Shown: positions 33,310 to 43,349 of the stretch, piece after piece
Layout of the letters: every line of letters begins with the position of its first letter
How positions within the stretch are numbered: the first letter of the stretch is position 1
Origin: Arthrobacter sp. NicSoilB8
Lineage (GTDB): Bacteria > Actinomycetota > Actinomycetes > Actinomycetales > Micrococcaceae
NCBI RefSeq assembly: GCF_019977355.1
Contig: NZ_AP024655.1
Location: 4,526,001-4,590,000 of the forward strand
Direction of reading: 5' to 3'
Length of the DNA stretch: 64,000 nucleotides
The notes under the pieces: generated by a model
Databases searched by the model: none
What the model saw: the letters and a program-made list of their open reading frames with translations, nothing else
Told to the model about the DNA's origin: nothing
Position numbers and translations under genes: made by a program

Positions 33310-33972
33310 CTACGCCGGTACTGCCACGATTACCTGTGCCGCTCGGAGGACGCGGTCTCCGGACTTGTAGCCCGAGCGCAGGACCTGGCTGACGGTGTCG
33401 AATTCGATGTCCGTGCCGGGCTGCTGGATGAGGGCCTCGTGGATCGTGGGATCGAACTCCACGCCGGTCTCATCAATGCGGACCAGTCCGTACGTCTTCA
33501 GCGCGGTCTCCAGCTTGGCGGCGATCGCGGCGAAAGGACCGTCCGTGAGGTCGCCGTGCTGGCGGGCGGCGTCGACGTCGTCCAGTACCGGGAGCAGGGA
33601 GTTCAGGACGCCGATGACGGCCATCTCCCCTGCCACGGCGCGGTCGCGTTCGACCCGCTTGCGGTAGTTGACGTACTCGGCCTGCAGGCGGCGAAGGTCA
33701 TCCCTGAGCTCCTCCGCCTCGGCCGCGCCGGGTGCACCCTGGGCCACCGACTCCGCGGCGGGCACCTCAACGCTGTTGAGGATGTCCTCCGCCTGGGACA
33801 GGGCGTCCCCGGAGCCGGCGTGCTCCTGGTTGGGGTGGCGGGCCTGGCCGGTCTTCGGGTCAACCTTGCGGTTGTCGTGGATCACCGGCTTCTGCGGCTC
33901 GTTCTCCCGCTGTTCAGCCTCGCGCCGGCTCTCGGAAGAACCGTGCTCTTCTTCGTTACCGTGATGCGGCAT
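33310..33972 (-). CDS. grpE: Nucleotide exchange factor GrpE
   Basis: 220 residues. A polar, charged N-terminus (about 1-80) leads into the long dimerising helix (AEELRDDLRRLQAEYVNYRKRVERD) and the C-terminal beta-wing, with the family signature around LKTYGLVRIDETGVEFDPTIHEAL. GrpE drives ADP release from DnaK. It starts two bases after the dnaK stop, which indicates tight translational coupling. A hairpin-rich spacer follows. Confidence 0.95.
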   Translation of the reverse strand: MPHHGNEEEHGSSESRREAEQRENEPQKPVIHDNRKVDPKTGQARHPNQEHAGSGDALSQAEDILNSVEVPAAESVAQGAPGAAEAEELRDDLRRLQAEYVNYRKRVERDRAVAGEMAVIGVLNSLLPVLDDVDAARQHGDLTDGPFAAIAAKLETALKTYGLVRIDETGVEFDPTIHEALIQQPGTDIEFDTVSQVLRSGYKSGDRVLRAAQVIVAVPA

Positions 33973-33974
33973 GA

Positions 33975-35837
<1,863 letters not shown>

Positions 35838-35931
35838 GGGTTGCTTCCTTACTTTCCTTGGAATCTTTGAGAAGGCCGCGGACCCGCAGAGGTTTCAACC
35901 GAAAAGGTCTAAACCAGGGGCCCGACAGTTA

Positions 35932-36009
35932 TTGAGCGATCTACACTCAACTTTACCCAGACCCGGAATTAAGTCAATCCAAAGTTGAGCGACATCGACT
36001 CAACTTTGG
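35932..36009 (-). promoter_or_regulatory. dnaK promoter flanked by two HspR (HAIR) operators
   Basis: Read on the minus strand, the -35 TTGACT (35977-35972), a 16-base spacer and the -10 TAAAGT (35955-35950) form a vegetative promoter. One HAIR-like site TTGAG-N9-CTCAA covers the start region (35932-35950). A longer, perfect one with 11-bp arms (CCAAAGTTGAG-N9-CTCAACTTTGG, 35979-36009) lies just upstream of the -35. Both match the HspR consensus core CTTGAGT-N7-ACTCAAG. Confidence 0.88.
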
Positions 36010-36201
36010 ATTCGGCGCGGTCCGCGGCCGCTCTTCATCGCCCGATTTCCCCGGGTTTCAGGCCATCCGGCGCTTTCCAGGGCAGCGTTTCGCCCTGCGC
36101 GAACCCGTGCCGCGCACCGGACCGCACGTCGGACCGCACACCGGATCTCGCGCCGGATCTCGCGTTGCGCCGGGCCCGGCGTTGTTCTCTTTCTGGTCGC
36201 G

Positions 36202-36265
36202 CCTGGTTTTCGTCAGGCCTGGTTCTCGTCAGGCCTGGTTCTCGTCCCGCCTAATTCTCGTCCTG
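36202..36265. repeat. 16-bp tandem repeat, four units
   Basis: Four units starting cctggttctcgtcagg with a 16-base period run through the stop codon of the repeat-protein gene and into the spacer behind it. The rest of the 35838-36250 region holds the dnaK control sites and no gene. Confidence 0.8.
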
Positions 36266-36703
36266 CCGGGTGTCGTCCGCGGAGGAGGTGCCGGCTTCCG
36301 GCCCGCCGAGGCGCCGCCCGTCGGCCGTACCGGCAGTGCCATAGTCCCCCTCCGGATACTCCCCTTCCTCGGCGACGGCGGCGGGCTCGCCGGCAACCCC
36401 GGCGTCGCCGTAGTCACCCTCGGGATAATCGCCTTCAACCTCGCTGACGGCGGCCCCTCCGGCCAGGCCGGCATCGCCGTAGTCCCCCGTCGCATATTCC
36501 CCCTCGACGGCGGTGGGCGGAACCTCGCCCGTCGTGCCGGCGGAGCCGTAGTCACCCTCGACATACTGCCCCTCGGCCAGGGCCGGCTCTGGCTCACCCT
36601 CCGCGGCGCCCGCTTCGACACCCCCCTCGGCGTGGACCGACGCCTGCTTTCCGGTGATGTTCTCGTCAGGCATGTTTTCGTCAGGGACGTTTTCTTCGGA
36701 CAT
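36251..36703 (-). CDS. Acidic repeat protein with 23-residue GDYG repeats
   Basis: 150 residues, family not recognised. After an acidic N-terminus with PDENMPDENITG, four repeats of exactly 23 residues begin at positions 44, 67, 90 and 113. Each has the core EG-(Q/E/D)-Y-x-x-GDYG-x-AG followed by a variable Ala/Val/Glu-rich half. There is no signal peptide or membrane segment and no Cys; the protein should be strongly acidic and flexible. GGAAGGA precedes the ATG at 36703. It lies alone, upstream of the dnaK operon and on the same strand. A structural, stress or hydration role is conceivable, but there is no evidence for any. Confidence 0.75.
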   Translation of the reverse strand: MSEENVPDENMPDENITGKQASVHAEGGVEAGAAEGEPEPALAEGQYVEGDYGSAGTTGEVPPTAVEGEYATGDYGDAGLAGGAAVSEVEGDYPEGDYGDAGVAGEPAAVAEEGEYPEGDYGTAGTADGRRLGGPEAGTSSADDTRQDEN

Positions 36704-36794
36704 TGATGGGTCCTTCCTGGAAGCATCGGGCGCGCCCGTGCGGGCGCAGGGGCAGTCTATCGAGCGCCACCCCGGGGCAACAGGGGGCTCCGGA

Positions 36795-37586
36795 TTACGG
36801 GGCGGCGGCGCCCGCCGGCAGTCCGGCGACGTCGGCCAGCACCGCGAGATGGTGGTCGAAGAGCTGCCCGCGGTCAGTGAACGTTTCCTCGCCGTACTGG
36901 CCAAAGACCTCGAAGCTGACCGCCCCGAAGAGCGAGGTCCAGGCCAGGGCGCCGCGGGCCAGGAGGTCATCCGGGACGGCCAAACCGAACTCCGCCCGGA
37001 TCGCTGCCAGGTCCCCGGCCAGTCCGGCTGCCACGGCAGGGCCCCGCAGGCCCCTCGCCGAAAGCTTCCCGGCCCGGAAGGCGCCGTCGAGGATCGCCAT
37101 CAGGGCAGAAATCACCCGGGTCCCGGGGCCGGTGGTCCGCTCTGCGGGCGCCCGATAGCCAGGCACCGGACTGCCGAAGAGAAGTCCGTAGCGGGCGGGT
37201 TCGCGCAGCGCCCAGTCCCGGACCGCGCGGCCCAGGGCCGCAAACCGGCCGCCGAAGTCACCCTCCGGCACCGCCCCGACGGCGGCATCCACCTCGTCGC
37301 CGAGTTCGTTGTACGCGTCAATCAGGAGAAGGGTCAACAGTTCCTCCCTGCTCTCCACATAACGGTAGACCGCCGAGGAGACGACGCCAAGATCCCGGGC
37401 GACGGCGCGGAGGGACAGCGCGGCGGCCCCGTGCAGCGCCAGATGCTCCCGGCCAAGCCGGAGGATGTCGGCGACGGTCCTGGCGCGGGCCCGCTCGCGC
37501 GGCGTGAGGGGCCGGGAAACTGCGGCGGCGGCGGGGCCGGCCGCCGTGGCGGCCTCGACGGCGGATGTGGTCCTGTCCTCTGGCAT
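36795..37586 (-). CDS. TetR-family regulator with WHG-type C-terminal domain
   Basis: 263 residues. The helix-turn-helix is at about 38-85 (LALHGAAALSLRAVARDLGVVSSAVYRYVESREELL). The C-terminal part has the features of the TetR_C_13/WHG group (RAVRDWALREPARYGLLFGSPVPGY). The first 30 residues are Ala/Thr-rich and probably disordered. It faces the epimerase gene across a 126-bp spacer containing three copies of one palindromic motif, so it likely represses that gene and itself. Confidence 0.87.
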   Translation of the reverse strand: MPEDRTTSAVEAATAAGPAAAAVSRPLTPRERARARTVADILRLGREHLALHGAAALSLRAVARDLGVVSSAVYRYVESREELLTLLLIDAYNELGDEVDAAVGAVPEGDFGGRFAALGRAVRDWALREPARYGLLFGSPVPGYRAPAERTTGPGTRVISALMAILDGAFRAGKLSARGLRGPAVAAGLAGDLAAIRAEFGLAVPDDLLARGALAWTSLFGAVSFEVFGQYGEETFTDRGQLFDHHLAVLADVAGLPAGAAAP

Positions 37587-37606
37587 GCGTCCAGCATTCC
37601 ATAAAC

Positions 37607-37690
37607 AAGAGCACTGTCAACAAATGTGAGCACTGCTCTTGACTTGGCTCGTCCGGCGGCGCATCTCTGAATTCAGAGAGCACTGCTCTC
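37607..37690. promoter_or_regulatory. Cluster of three TetR operator-like sites
   Basis: Three related palindromic motifs with core GAGCACTGCTC occur: AAGAGCACTGTC (37607-37618), GAGCACTGCTC (37628-37638) and GAGAGCACTGCTCTC (37676-37690). They lie between divergent tetR and epimerase genes. The third abuts the epimerase ribosome binding site. Repetition of one motif three times within 84 bases makes an operator role likely. Confidence 0.65.
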
Positions 37691-37712
37691 ATAACTTTCT
37701 AAGGAGATCGGA

Positions 37713-38675
37713 ATGTCACAATCTGTCCCCTCCGGGCGTCAATCGCCCCGGCTGTACGTCGTCACGGGAGCCGGACCGGTCGGCTGGACGGTAGCGGAAC
37801 AACTGGCCGGGGCGGGCCACCGCGTGCGCATCCTGACGCGGTCCGGGAGCGGGCCCTCGCACCCGCAGGTCGAAAAAAGGCCGATGGATGTTTCGGACCC
37901 TGCCGGGCTCGGCGAAGCCTTCCGCGGGGCGGCGGCAGTCTTTCATTGCATCCACGGCTCGCGGTACAACGCCGAGGTCTGGGCAAGGGAGCTGCCGGCA
38001 GCAGAGCAGAGCGTGCTCACCGCGGCGGGCGAGGCGGGCGCCGTCGTCGTCTTCCCGGAAAGCCTGTATTCCTATAGCGCGCCGGACCGGCCGATGACTG
38101 AGGAGGGCCCGCGCGGGGCCCGGGGCGGCAAGCGAGGGGTCCGCACGGCGCTCCTGAAGGCCCGCGCGGAGTCCGCCACGGACACCGTGAGCGTGGTGGC
38201 GAGCGATTTCTTCGGGCCGCGGGTCCGCGGTGCGCACGCCGGCGAGCGCATGGTGAAGCCGGTGCTGGCAGGCAAGTCCCTGATGGTGATCGGACGGGCG
38301 GACCAGCCGCATACTTTTACGTACGTTCCGGACCTCGCGGCCGCCATGATTGCGGCCGCGGACCGGCCGCAGCTGTGGAACCGGGTGTGGCATGCACCGA
38401 GCGGGCCTGCGCTAAGCCAGCGTGAAATCGCGGGGGCCCTCGCCAACGCCGCCGGCGCCCGGGCACCGCGGGTCACGGCACTCCCCGGCTGGGCGCTCCG
38501 GACGGCGGGGGTCTTTTCCTCCGACATGCGTGAACTGGCGGAGACGCTGTACCAGTTCGAGCGCCCGTTTGTGATGGACTCCGCCGCGAGCCAGGCCGCG
38601 CTGGGACAGGCGCCGACCCCGCTGAACGAAGCAGCCGCCGCGACTGTGGCCTGGTGGGGGGTCCAGAAACAGTGA
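37713..38675 (+). CDS. NAD(P)-dependent epimerase/dehydratase-like oxidoreductase
   Basis: 320 residues. The N-terminal Rossmann motif is VVTGAGPVGWTVAEQLAGAGH, followed by a basic residue pair region (RILTRSGSG). Further short-chain/epimerase elements are VVFPESLYSYS and FTYVPDLAAAMIAAADRP. The YxxxK catalytic pattern is not evident, so it may be of the NmrA-like or atypical extended SDR kind. AAGGAG lies nine bases before the ATG. Probably derepressed by the ligand of the divergent TetR regulator. Substrate unknown. Confidence 0.8.
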   Translation: MSQSVPSGRQSPRLYVVTGAGPVGWTVAEQLAGAGHRVRILTRSGSGPSHPQVEKRPMDVSDPAGLGEAFRGAAAVFHCIHGSRYNAEVWARELPAAEQSVLTAAGEAGAVVVFPESLYSYSAPDRPMTEEGPRGARGGKRGVRTALLKARAESATDTVSVVASDFFGPRVRGAHAGERMVKPVLAGKSLMVIGRADQPHTFTYVPDLAAAMIAAADRPQLWNRVWHAPSGPALSQREIAGALANAAGARAPRVTALPGWALRTAGVFSSDMRELAETLYQFERPFVMDSAASQAALGQAPTPLNEAAAATVAWWGVQKQ

Positions 38676-38700
38676 CGGCGGCTGCGGTTTTCGGTTTTGC

Positions 38701-40938
38701 CTAGCGGACCCCGGCCTCCTCATTTTCGGCCGGCCGGGAGGACGGGATTCCGCCGCGGGCCGCGGCGTCGTTCCCGGGCCGGCCGAGCTTGCCGGGCCAC
38801 CACAGGCGCGGGCCGATGTCGTAGGCCAGCGCGGGTACCAGCAGCGAGCGGACCAGCACAGTGTCCAGCAAGACGCCGAACGCGACGATGAAGGCCAGCT
38901 GCACCAGGAACATGATCGGGATGACTCCCAGGGCCGCGAAGGTGGCCGCGAGGACCACGCCCGCCGAGGTGATGACACCGCCCGTCACGCCGAGGCCGCG
39001 CAGGATGCCGGGCCGGGTGCCGTGCTTGAGCGATTCCTCCCGGACCCGGCTCATGAGGAAAATGTTGTAGTCGACGCCCAGTGCCACGAGGAAGACGAAG
39101 CCGAACAGGGGCACCGTCGCGTCCGCTCCGGGGAAGCCGAAGACGTTGTTGAACACGAAGGCTGAGACGCCCATCGCCGCGGCGTAGGAAAGGACCACGG
39201 AGGCGACCAGCAGGACCGGCGCCAGCACCGAGCGCAGCAGCAGCATGAGGATCACCAGGATGACGCCCAGGACCACCGGGATGATGGTGACGAGGTCGCG
39301 CTGGGCAGTGGTGTTCGTATCCAGGGCCGTGGCCGTCACGCCGCCGACCAGCACGCCGCCGTCGACCTCCTTCAGCTCCCGGCGGAGCGACACCACGACA
39401 TTCTCGGCTTCGGTGGAGTCCGCGGCGTAGTTCAGCGTCGCGTTGATCAGGACCCTTCCGTCGCGGATCGCCGGGGAAGCCGGGGCTGTCGGTGCCGCCG
39501 GGGCGCCCGGGATGGCCGCGGCTCCGGTCATGATGGGGACGCCGCCGTCGGCCAGCAAGTAGGCGTCTCCGACGCCGTCGCTGGTCTTGACCTTGGCCAG
39601 CACGTCCTGTGCCCTGTCCGCGTCGGCCACGATCACCGCGGGGCTCCCGGACCCGGCGTCGAAGTGCCGGCCGAGGGCGTCCTGGCCGTCGACGGCGTTG
39701 GAGGCAGTGAGGATGACGTCTGTCTGCGCGACGCCGTTGGCCTTGAGCTGCAGGATGCCGGTGCCCGCCACGAGGAGCAGCAGGACCGAGGCGACCCAGA
39801 CCGTGCGCGGCCGGCGGGAAACGAGCGAGCCGGTGGCCCGCCAGATTCCCTTCTGGCCCTCCAGCCCGGTGACCAGTTCGGCTTCCCGCTCGGTCTCCGG
39901 GAGCAGCTTGGGCCGGAACGGCCAGAACGCGGCCCGGCCCAGCAGTGCCATCAGGGCCGGCAACAGGGTCAGGGCCGCCAGGAGCGCGCAGAGGATGCCC
40001 GCCGCCGCCACCGGGCCGAGAGCCTTGTTGGAGTTGAGGTCGGAGAACAGCAGGCAGAGCAGCGCAATGATCACGGTGGCTCCGGAGGCAAGGATCGGCT
40101 CCCAGGCCGCCTTCCACGCGGTGATGGCGGCGGCCGTCCGGTTCTTGGTGTGGGTCAGGGCTTCGCGGAACCGGGCCACGTACAGCAGGGCATAGTCGGT
40201 GGCGGCGCCGATCACCAGGATGGACAGGATGCCCTGGCTTTGGCCGTTCAGCTGGATCCAGCCGGCCTTGGCCATGCCGAACACCAGCAGGATCGAGGCG
40301 CAAAGCGCGAACACGGAGGTGAACAGCACCATGACGGGCAGCAGCAGGGAGCGGTAGACGACCAGCAGGATCAGGAATACGGCGCCGAGGGCCACGAGCA
40401 GCAGGATGCCGTCGATGCCGGCGAAGGCACTCACCAGGTCCGCGATAAGTCCGGCCGGTCCGGTCACGAAGGTCCGCATTCCTGCCGGGGCGGACGCCTG
40501 GACCTCGCTCCGCAGTTCCTTGACCACCGTCTTTACTTCCGCCGAGGAATCGATGGGCACCACGAACTGGACCGCTTTGGCGTCCTCGGACGGGATGGGG
40601 CCGATCACGGTACTCCCGGCCTGAAGGTCCTCCAGCCTGCCCTTGAGGGCTGCCGCCTCGCCGAGCTGGGCCGGGGTGAAGGCGGAGTCGCTTTCCACCA
40701 CAATCACGGCGGGAATTTCCTTGGAGTCGCGGAATTTGGCCTGCCAGTCCTGGGCTTCGGTGGCCTCGGCCCCGGCGGGAAGAAATGAAGCCTGATCGTT
40801 CGATGACACCTCACTGAGACGGCCGAATGTCGGGCCCCCGATGCCGGCAATCGCCAGCCAGGCCACGACGAGCACGGCGGGGATCAGCCAACGCAGCCAG
40901 AACGGGACGCGCGGCGTAATGGGCGAATTCGTTTTCAT
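38701..40938 (-). CDS. MMPL-family RND-type exporter
   Basis: 745 residues. The layout is one helix near 14-35, a large extracytoplasmic loop, a bundle of about five helices (IDGILLLVALGAVFLILLVVY...), a second helix and loop from about 365, and a second bundle ending in GVLLDTVLVRSLLVPAL. Motifs such as ATDYALLYVARFREAL and GVDYNIFLMSRVREE, with buried Asp residues, are those of MMPL transporters for lipids or drugs. AGAAGGACCC precedes the ATG. It is divergent from a MarR regulator over a palindromic operator, a typical drug-efflux arrangement. Confidence 0.92.
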   Translation of the reverse strand: MKTNSPITPRVPFWLRWLIPAVLVVAWLAIAGIGGPTFGRLSEVSSNDQASFLPAGAEATEAQDWQAKFRDSKEIPAVIVVESDSAFTPAQLGEAAALKGRLEDLQAGSTVIGPIPSEDAKAVQFVVPIDSSAEVKTVVKELRSEVQASAPAGMRTFVTGPAGLIADLVSAFAGIDGILLLVALGAVFLILLVVYRSLLLPVMVLFTSVFALCASILLVFGMAKAGWIQLNGQSQGILSILVIGAATDYALLYVARFREALTHTKNRTAAAITAWKAAWEPILASGATVIIALLCLLFSDLNSNKALGPVAAAGILCALLAALTLLPALMALLGRAAFWPFRPKLLPETEREAELVTGLEGQKGIWRATGSLVSRRPRTVWVASVLLLLVAGTGILQLKANGVAQTDVILTASNAVDGQDALGRHFDAGSGSPAVIVADADRAQDVLAKVKTSDGVGDAYLLADGGVPIMTGAAAIPGAPAAPTAPASPAIRDGRVLINATLNYAADSTEAENVVVSLRRELKEVDGGVLVGGVTATALDTNTTAQRDLVTIIPVVLGVILVILMLLLRSVLAPVLLVASVVLSYAAAMGVSAFVFNNVFGFPGADATVPLFGFVFLVALGVDYNIFLMSRVREESLKHGTRPGILRGLGVTGGVITSAGVVLAATFAALGVIPIMFLVQLAFIVAFGVLLDTVLVRSLLVPALAYDIGPRLWWPGKLGRPGNDAAARGGIPSSRPAENEEAGVR

Positions 40939-40984
40939 GGGTCCTTCTAGGGTGCGCTGCGGAGTGGGACAGGGAATCAGCTCT

Positions 40985-41012
40985 ATAGTAGACTATCTCT
41001 ATCATGGAGATA
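40985..41012. promoter_or_regulatory. Probable MarR operator, two overlapping palindromes
   Basis: ATAGTAGACTAT (40985-40996) overlaps TATCTC...GAGATA (40994-41012) in an AT-rich patch between the divergent MMPL and marR genes. Either could bind the MarR dimer and block both promoters. Confidence 0.5.
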
Positions 41013-41168
41013 ACCCGGCGGCGCGGATTAGCGGAGGAGAATGGAAGGGACGGCCGGCGTCCGGCCGCTGCGCGGACACTGCAGTAGACTCCCGAAGGCG
41101 CCGTCGACAGTGCCGACCTGCCACGGTCAGACCGCCGCGGCAGGATCTAGGGACGAAGGAGGTCCGCC

Positions 41169-41747
41169 GTGTCAGCCGAATCCCTGGGCCCGCCCGAAGC
41201 CGCGGTCTCATCCGAAAACACAGTCCCCCCCGAAGCCGCCGGTCCGCCGCCCCTCGTCCGGATCCTGCAGGAATTCACCCTCGAGGCCAACCGCTACGTG
41301 GACTCCGCCGGCGGCCGCAATGACATGCACCGCACGGATCTCAACGCCCTTGCCGTCATCATGCGGCACGCGGCCCGGGACCAGATCGTCACCCCGGGAT
41401 TGCTCAGGAGAGAGCTGAACCTCAGCTCCCCTGCCACTACGGCCCTAATCGACCGGCTCCACAGTTCCGGCCACGTGGTCCGCGAGCGCGAGGGGGCTGA
41501 CCGCCGCCAGGTGCAGCTGCGCATGACCCCCAAGGCCTACCGGGACGGCGGCGCGATGTTCCTTCCGCTGGCCCGCCACATGGGCGCGGCGATGGCGAAC
41601 TTCACCCCGGAGGAACTGGAGATCGTCACCCGGTTCATGAACTCCATGATCGATGCCACCGTCCGGGCCGGCGAGGAAGCGGCCCGCGGCCCGATCCCGG
41701 AGCAGGCACAGGAACAGGATCAGCGGCAGGGGCAGCACCCCGGCTGA
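41169..41747 (+). CDS. MarR-family regulator of the MMPL exporter
   Basis: 192 residues. After a 30-residue polar leader, the winged helix-turn-helix runs from about 55 to 120 (LLRRELNLSSPATTALIDRLHSSGHVVRERE, then the wing GADRRQVQLRMTP). Flanking helices form the dimer interface, and the C-terminus is Gln-rich. The GTG start has AAGGAGG seven bases upstream. A tightly spaced divergent MMPL gene and a shared operator suggest repression of efflux, relieved by a small lipophilic compound. Confidence 0.88.
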   Translation: MSAESLGPPEAAVSSENTVPPEAAGPPPLVRILQEFTLEANRYVDSAGGRNDMHRTDLNALAVIMRHAARDQIVTPGLLRRELNLSSPATTALIDRLHSSGHVVREREGADRRQVQLRMTPKAYRDGGAMFLPLARHMGAAMANFTPEELEIVTRFMNSMIDATVRAGEEAARGPIPEQAQEQDQRQGQHPG

Positions 41748-41774
41748 TGCGCGGCTACGTCGCAGCCCGTGGTG

Positions 41775-43148
41775 TCACGGGCGGGCGGCAGCCTGCGACC
41801 GGCCACGAGGGACCGCTTCCGCCAGCAAGGGAGGCACCGTCACCGGCGTCGTCACCCGTTCCGGGGCCACACCAAAACGCCTGCCGACGCCGACGGCGGC
41901 GGCTGCCAGTACCAGCGGGACCACCAGGGCCCAGCCGCTGAAGAGCAGCACCGCCACCATGACGGCCGCCGCGACGATCACGCCGTACCAGGCGGCCGTG
42001 CGCGGCTGCAGCAGCCGGATGCCGGCGGCCAGGCCGAACGCGGTGACAGCAGTGAAACACGCCGACGCGGCCCCGATCTGGAACTGCATGTCGGTGAGTC
42101 CGCCAACGGCCGCGGCGAAGGACAACAGCGTCAGGACGGCCAGTGTTGCCAGGCTTCCGGCCGGGACCTGTCCCCGGCCCGCGCCCCGGGCGAGGTCACG
42201 CGGCAGCACGCCGTCGGACGCCAAGGCAGCCCCGAGCCGGCTGGCGCCGGCCACGAAGGTGTTGATAGGACCGAAGGTCAGCACGGCGGCGGCGACGGCG
42301 GTGAGCGGGGCCGCCAGTGAGCCCAGCCCCTTCTCCAGCAGGTCCGCGATGGGCACCGCCGAGGCGGGAAGCCGCGGTCCGAGGACGGCCACCGAGGCGG
42401 CGACGACCCCGATGTAGACGGTGCCGACCACAATCAGGGTGAGCCAGGTGGCCCGGCGGAGATCGCGCTCGGGATTCCGGAATTCCCCGGCAAGGTGGGA
42501 AACGGCCTCCCAACCGGCGAAGCAGAAGAACAGCAGGCTCGCGGCCCCGCCGACCGCCCAGTAGCCGTGCGGCGCGAAGGGCTGGAAATTCTCCGCTTTC
42601 GCGTGGGGAGCCGCGAGAGCGACGGCGAGCGCGAGCAGTCCCACAAGCAGCACCATGAGCGCGAGTTGGATGCGGCTGGAAACCCTGAGCCCGACGGCGT
42701 TGCTCGCGAAGGCGGCAAGCAGGATCACTGCCGCCGCGAGGACCGCGGTTTCCCGTCCGCCGCCGAGGGCGTGGGCGATGTAATTGCCGCCGATCACCGC
42801 CGTGGCCGGGGCACCGAAGGGGATTGAAAAGTAGAAGAGGTATCCGGCCACCACCGAGGCACGGCGCCCGAAGGCGCGTTTGACGAAGTGCGCGATCCCT
42901 CCGGCGTCGGGCTGCTGGCGGCTCATTTCGGCGAAGCTGAAGGCGACCGGGGTGCAGAACACCAGCAGGAGGGCCCACGCCAGGAGCGATGCCGGGCCCG
43001 CTTCCTTGGCCGCGATGGCGGGGAGCACCAGGACGCCCGAGCCGAGGATCGCCCCGACATAGATTCCGGTGGCCCGGAACAGGCCCAGTCCCTTGGCGCC
43101 GCTGTTGCTGTTGTTGTTGCTCTTGTTGCTTTCCACTCCTCTAATCAT
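41775..43148 (-). CDS. APC-superfamily permease, YjeH-like
   Basis: 457 residues with about 12 membrane segments. GIYVGAILGSGVLVLPAIAAKEAGPAS in helix 1 and FCFAGWEAVSHLAGEFRNPERD after helix 6 resemble YjeH, the E. coli methionine/branched amino acid exporter. The ATG at 43148 has GAGG eight bases upstream; an earlier in-frame start at 43178 is possible. Direction of transport and substrate are inferences. Its stop lies 27 bases from that of the convergent marR gene. Confidence 0.85.
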   Translation of the reverse strand: MIRGVESNKSNNNSNSGAKGLGLFRATGIYVGAILGSGVLVLPAIAAKEAGPASLLAWALLLVFCTPVAFSFAEMSRQQPDAGGIAHFVKRAFGRRASVVAGYLFYFSIPFGAPATAVIGGNYIAHALGGGRETAVLAAAVILLAAFASNAVGLRVSSRIQLALMVLLVGLLALAVALAAPHAKAENFQPFAPHGYWAVGGAASLLFFCFAGWEAVSHLAGEFRNPERDLRRATWLTLIVVGTVYIGVVAASVAVLGPRLPASAVPIADLLEKGLGSLAAPLTAVAAAVLTFGPINTFVAGASRLGAALASDGVLPRDLARGAGRGQVPAGSLATLAVLTLLSFAAAVGGLTDMQFQIGAASACFTAVTAFGLAAGIRLLQPRTAAWYGVIVAAAVMVAVLLFSGWALVVPLVLAAAAVGVGRRFGVAPERVTTPVTVPPLLAEAVPRGRSQAAARP

Positions 43149-43241
43149 CCGCAGAACCTCGGACGCCGGAAGCGGCAAAACTGACGGCCAGCCGCAAAAA
43201 ACTGCCTGCCGGCACGGGACCCCGGCTGCGCCCCCGCCTTC

Positions 43242-43307
43242 CCCAACTAGCTAGCAGCAGGGGCCGTTTTGGGGGCTCAAAACGGCCCCTGCTGCTAGCT
43301 AGTTGGG
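43242..43307. repeat. Near-perfect 66-bp palindrome, copy 2
   Basis: The same length and core as the element at 7767-7832 (GCAGCAGGGGCCGTTTTG and complement), with the centre changed to GGGG and the outer part changed on both arms to CCCAACTAGCTAG / CTAGCTAGTTGGG. Here it sits between two divergently transcribed genes, upstream of both, so it is not a simple terminator. Confidence 0.9.
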
Positions 43308-43349
43308 TGGGTGCACCCATTTCCGATCGCGGGAGGGTAGCGTTCCATT

